The notes below the pieces were generated by a model, which saw nothing but the letters and a program-made list of their open reading frames with translations, was not told the DNA's origin and ran no database searches. A stretch of 15,969 bases of DNA from Bacteroidaceae bacterium (GTDB lineage: Bacteria > Bacteroidota > Bacteroidia > Bacteroidales > Bacteroidaceae): the NCBI GenBank assembly GCA_902362595.1, contig CABIXF010000062.1:1-15969 (forward strand), given 5' to 3'. Below are positions 15,236-15,969 of the stretch, in pieces. The translations under genes and the position numbers were made by a program. Position 1 is the stretch's first letter. Each line of letters opens with the position of its first letter.

Positions 15236-15307
15236 GTAAGCATTCGGTAAACCACGTATTTTCGTCTCCAACTTCCATCATTAACTTTACGTCCAAAAAG
15301 CCAAGTT

Positions 15308-15685
15308 ATGATGACACGAGAAGAAGTGGTAGAGATAATGAACTACTGCAAAGAGCACAAAATGACTTATAAGTCAAGACTGGAGGAACTCAATATCCCT
15401 GTATGGCGGTTTTATGACAGCAAATCCCGTTATGCCGCCGAGCAATCATCTGGTAAAACGGCTCAAGGTGAGTTTATCGAGCTTCCGCACAGCGGATCTT
15501 TTGTTCCGGTTCCTTCATTTGCCGGAACGAGCGGACGTAAACAGAAAAGTATACCGGCCACGCCAAGCGGATTGAAAGAGATAGAAATACGTACCCCGGC
15601 CGGTAGTGCCATACGTATCTGCGGTGAACTGAACGACAAGGAACTGTATTCAATCATCCAGGCCTGCAGCCATGTTCAGCCTTAA
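15308..15685 (+). CDS. tnpA: IS66 family accessory protein TnpA
   Basis: This 125-residue protein begins MMTREEVVEIMNYCKEHKMT, with an N-terminal helical region (YKSRLEELNIPVWRFYDSKSRYA). It ends in the strand-turn motif IEIRTPAGSAIRICGELNDK, which corresponds to the conserved C terminus of IS66 TnpA. It is needed with TnpB and TnpC for transposition, although its biochemical role is poorly defined. The start may be 15308 or the adjacent ATG at 15311. Its last 14 bases overlap tnpB, so the two are probably translationally coupled. It appears intact. Confidence 0.85.
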   Translation: MMTREEVVEIMNYCKEHKMTYKSRLEELNIPVWRFYDSKSRYAAEQSSGKTAQGEFIELPHSGSFVPVPSFAGTSGRKQKSIPATPSGLKEIEIRTPAGSAIRICGELNDKELYSIIQACSHVQP

Positions 15686-15969
15686 TGACAGTATGCGCTA
15701 TCTGTTGTATAACCGCCCTACTGATATGCGCAAAAGCTTTCATACTCTCAGCGGTATCATCACCGACGCCATGGGTCAGGACCCCTGCAGCGGCAATGTG
15801 TATATCTTCATAAACCGTGCCCGTGACCGCATAAAGCTCCTGCATTGGGAGCCGGGCGGCATGGTGCTGTATTCCAAACTTCTGGAAGCCGGTACCTTAG
15901 GCAAGCCTGATTCTGTCAACGACAATGAGGTCTGTGCAAATATAGAATGGCGGGAACTTGTCATGATAG
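15672..15969 (+). CDS. tnpB: IS66 family accessory protein TnpB, partial (runs off the window)
   Basis: The open frame from ATG 15672 gives at least 99 residues: MFSLNDSMRYLLYNRPTDMR, then KSFHTLSGIITDAMGQDPCS, GNVYIFINRARDRIKLLHWE and PGGMVLYSKLLEAGTL. The T-D-M-R-K-S-F motif, the D-P-x-S-G-x-V-Y-I-F segment and D-R-I-K-L-L-H-W are the family signature of IS66 TnpB (Orf2). No stop appears before the window ends at 15969. Family members are usually about 115 residues, so only the end is missing. It starts inside the last codons of tnpA. Confidence 0.92.
   Translation, partial: MFSLNDSMRYLLYNRPTDMRKSFHTLSGIITDAMGQDPCSGNVYIFINRARDRIKLLHWEPGGMVLYSKLLEAGTLGKPDSVNDNEVCANIEWRELVMI

Larger units (their letters stand above)
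15236..15969 (+). mobile_element. IS66-family insertion sequence, left part
   Basis: The left end is placed at GTAAGCATTCGGTAAACC (15236 onward). GTAAG is the usual first sequence of IS66 inverted repeats, and similarity to the methyltransferase stops exactly here. A 72-base leader precedes tnpA, then tnpB overlaps it; the large DDE transposase gene tnpC and the right end lie beyond the window. The element looks more GC-rich than the flanking AT-rich recombinase region. IS66 elements make 8-bp target duplications, so AAAAAGAC (15228-15235) should recur just past the right end. Confidence 0.85.

Overview
The window looks like a Bacteroides/Phocaeicola-type chromosome (phylum Bacteroidota). Several starts are preceded by the Bacteroides -7 promoter element TAnnTTTG, and two of them also have TTTG 19 bases upstream. 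Shine-Dalgarno sequences are mostly absent. Gene content fits too: an SDR-type threonine dehydrogenase paired with kbl, a DUF3822 protein next to rsmD, and a large TonB-receptor-like outer-membrane barrel.

Bases 1 to about 13,940 are ordinary core chromosome. In order they hold: two terminators; a secreted beta-helix lipoprotein; the divergent threonine-to-glycine pair (L-threonine dehydrogenase on minus, kbl on plus); a RecD-like helicase (minus); a compact plus-strand operon of a membrane-anchored pilin-like protein, a DUF3822 protein and rsmD; a cardiolipin synthase (minus) whose 3' end overlaps rsmD; a 961-residue outer-membrane barrel protein and an upstream small membrane protein (both minus); aroB (plus, divergent); and tRNA-Pro(GGG) with a near-perfect promoter and its own terminator.

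Immediately downstream of tRNA-Pro the character changes to accessory DNA. First comes an AT-rich spacer with a 9-bp direct repeat and a 46-bp inverted-repeat structure. Then comes a small serine recombinase (DNA invertase) gene, broken by a one-base frameshift in an A6 run that separates its DNA-binding helix-turn-helix from its catalytic domain. Directly abutting it is a start-less piece of the target-recognition region of a Type IIG-like restriction/methyltransferase, carrying an in-frame amber codon. That piece is cut by the left end of an IS66-family element (tnpA, partial tnpB) that runs off the window.

The best candidate for something unusual is this junction. An invertase next to a promoterless, start-less specificity cassette is the layout expected of a silent cassette in an invertible (phase-variable) restriction-modification locus. 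Here it appears orphaned and decaying beside a tRNA gene. The sequence shows the pieces and the lesions directly; the phase-variation history is inference.
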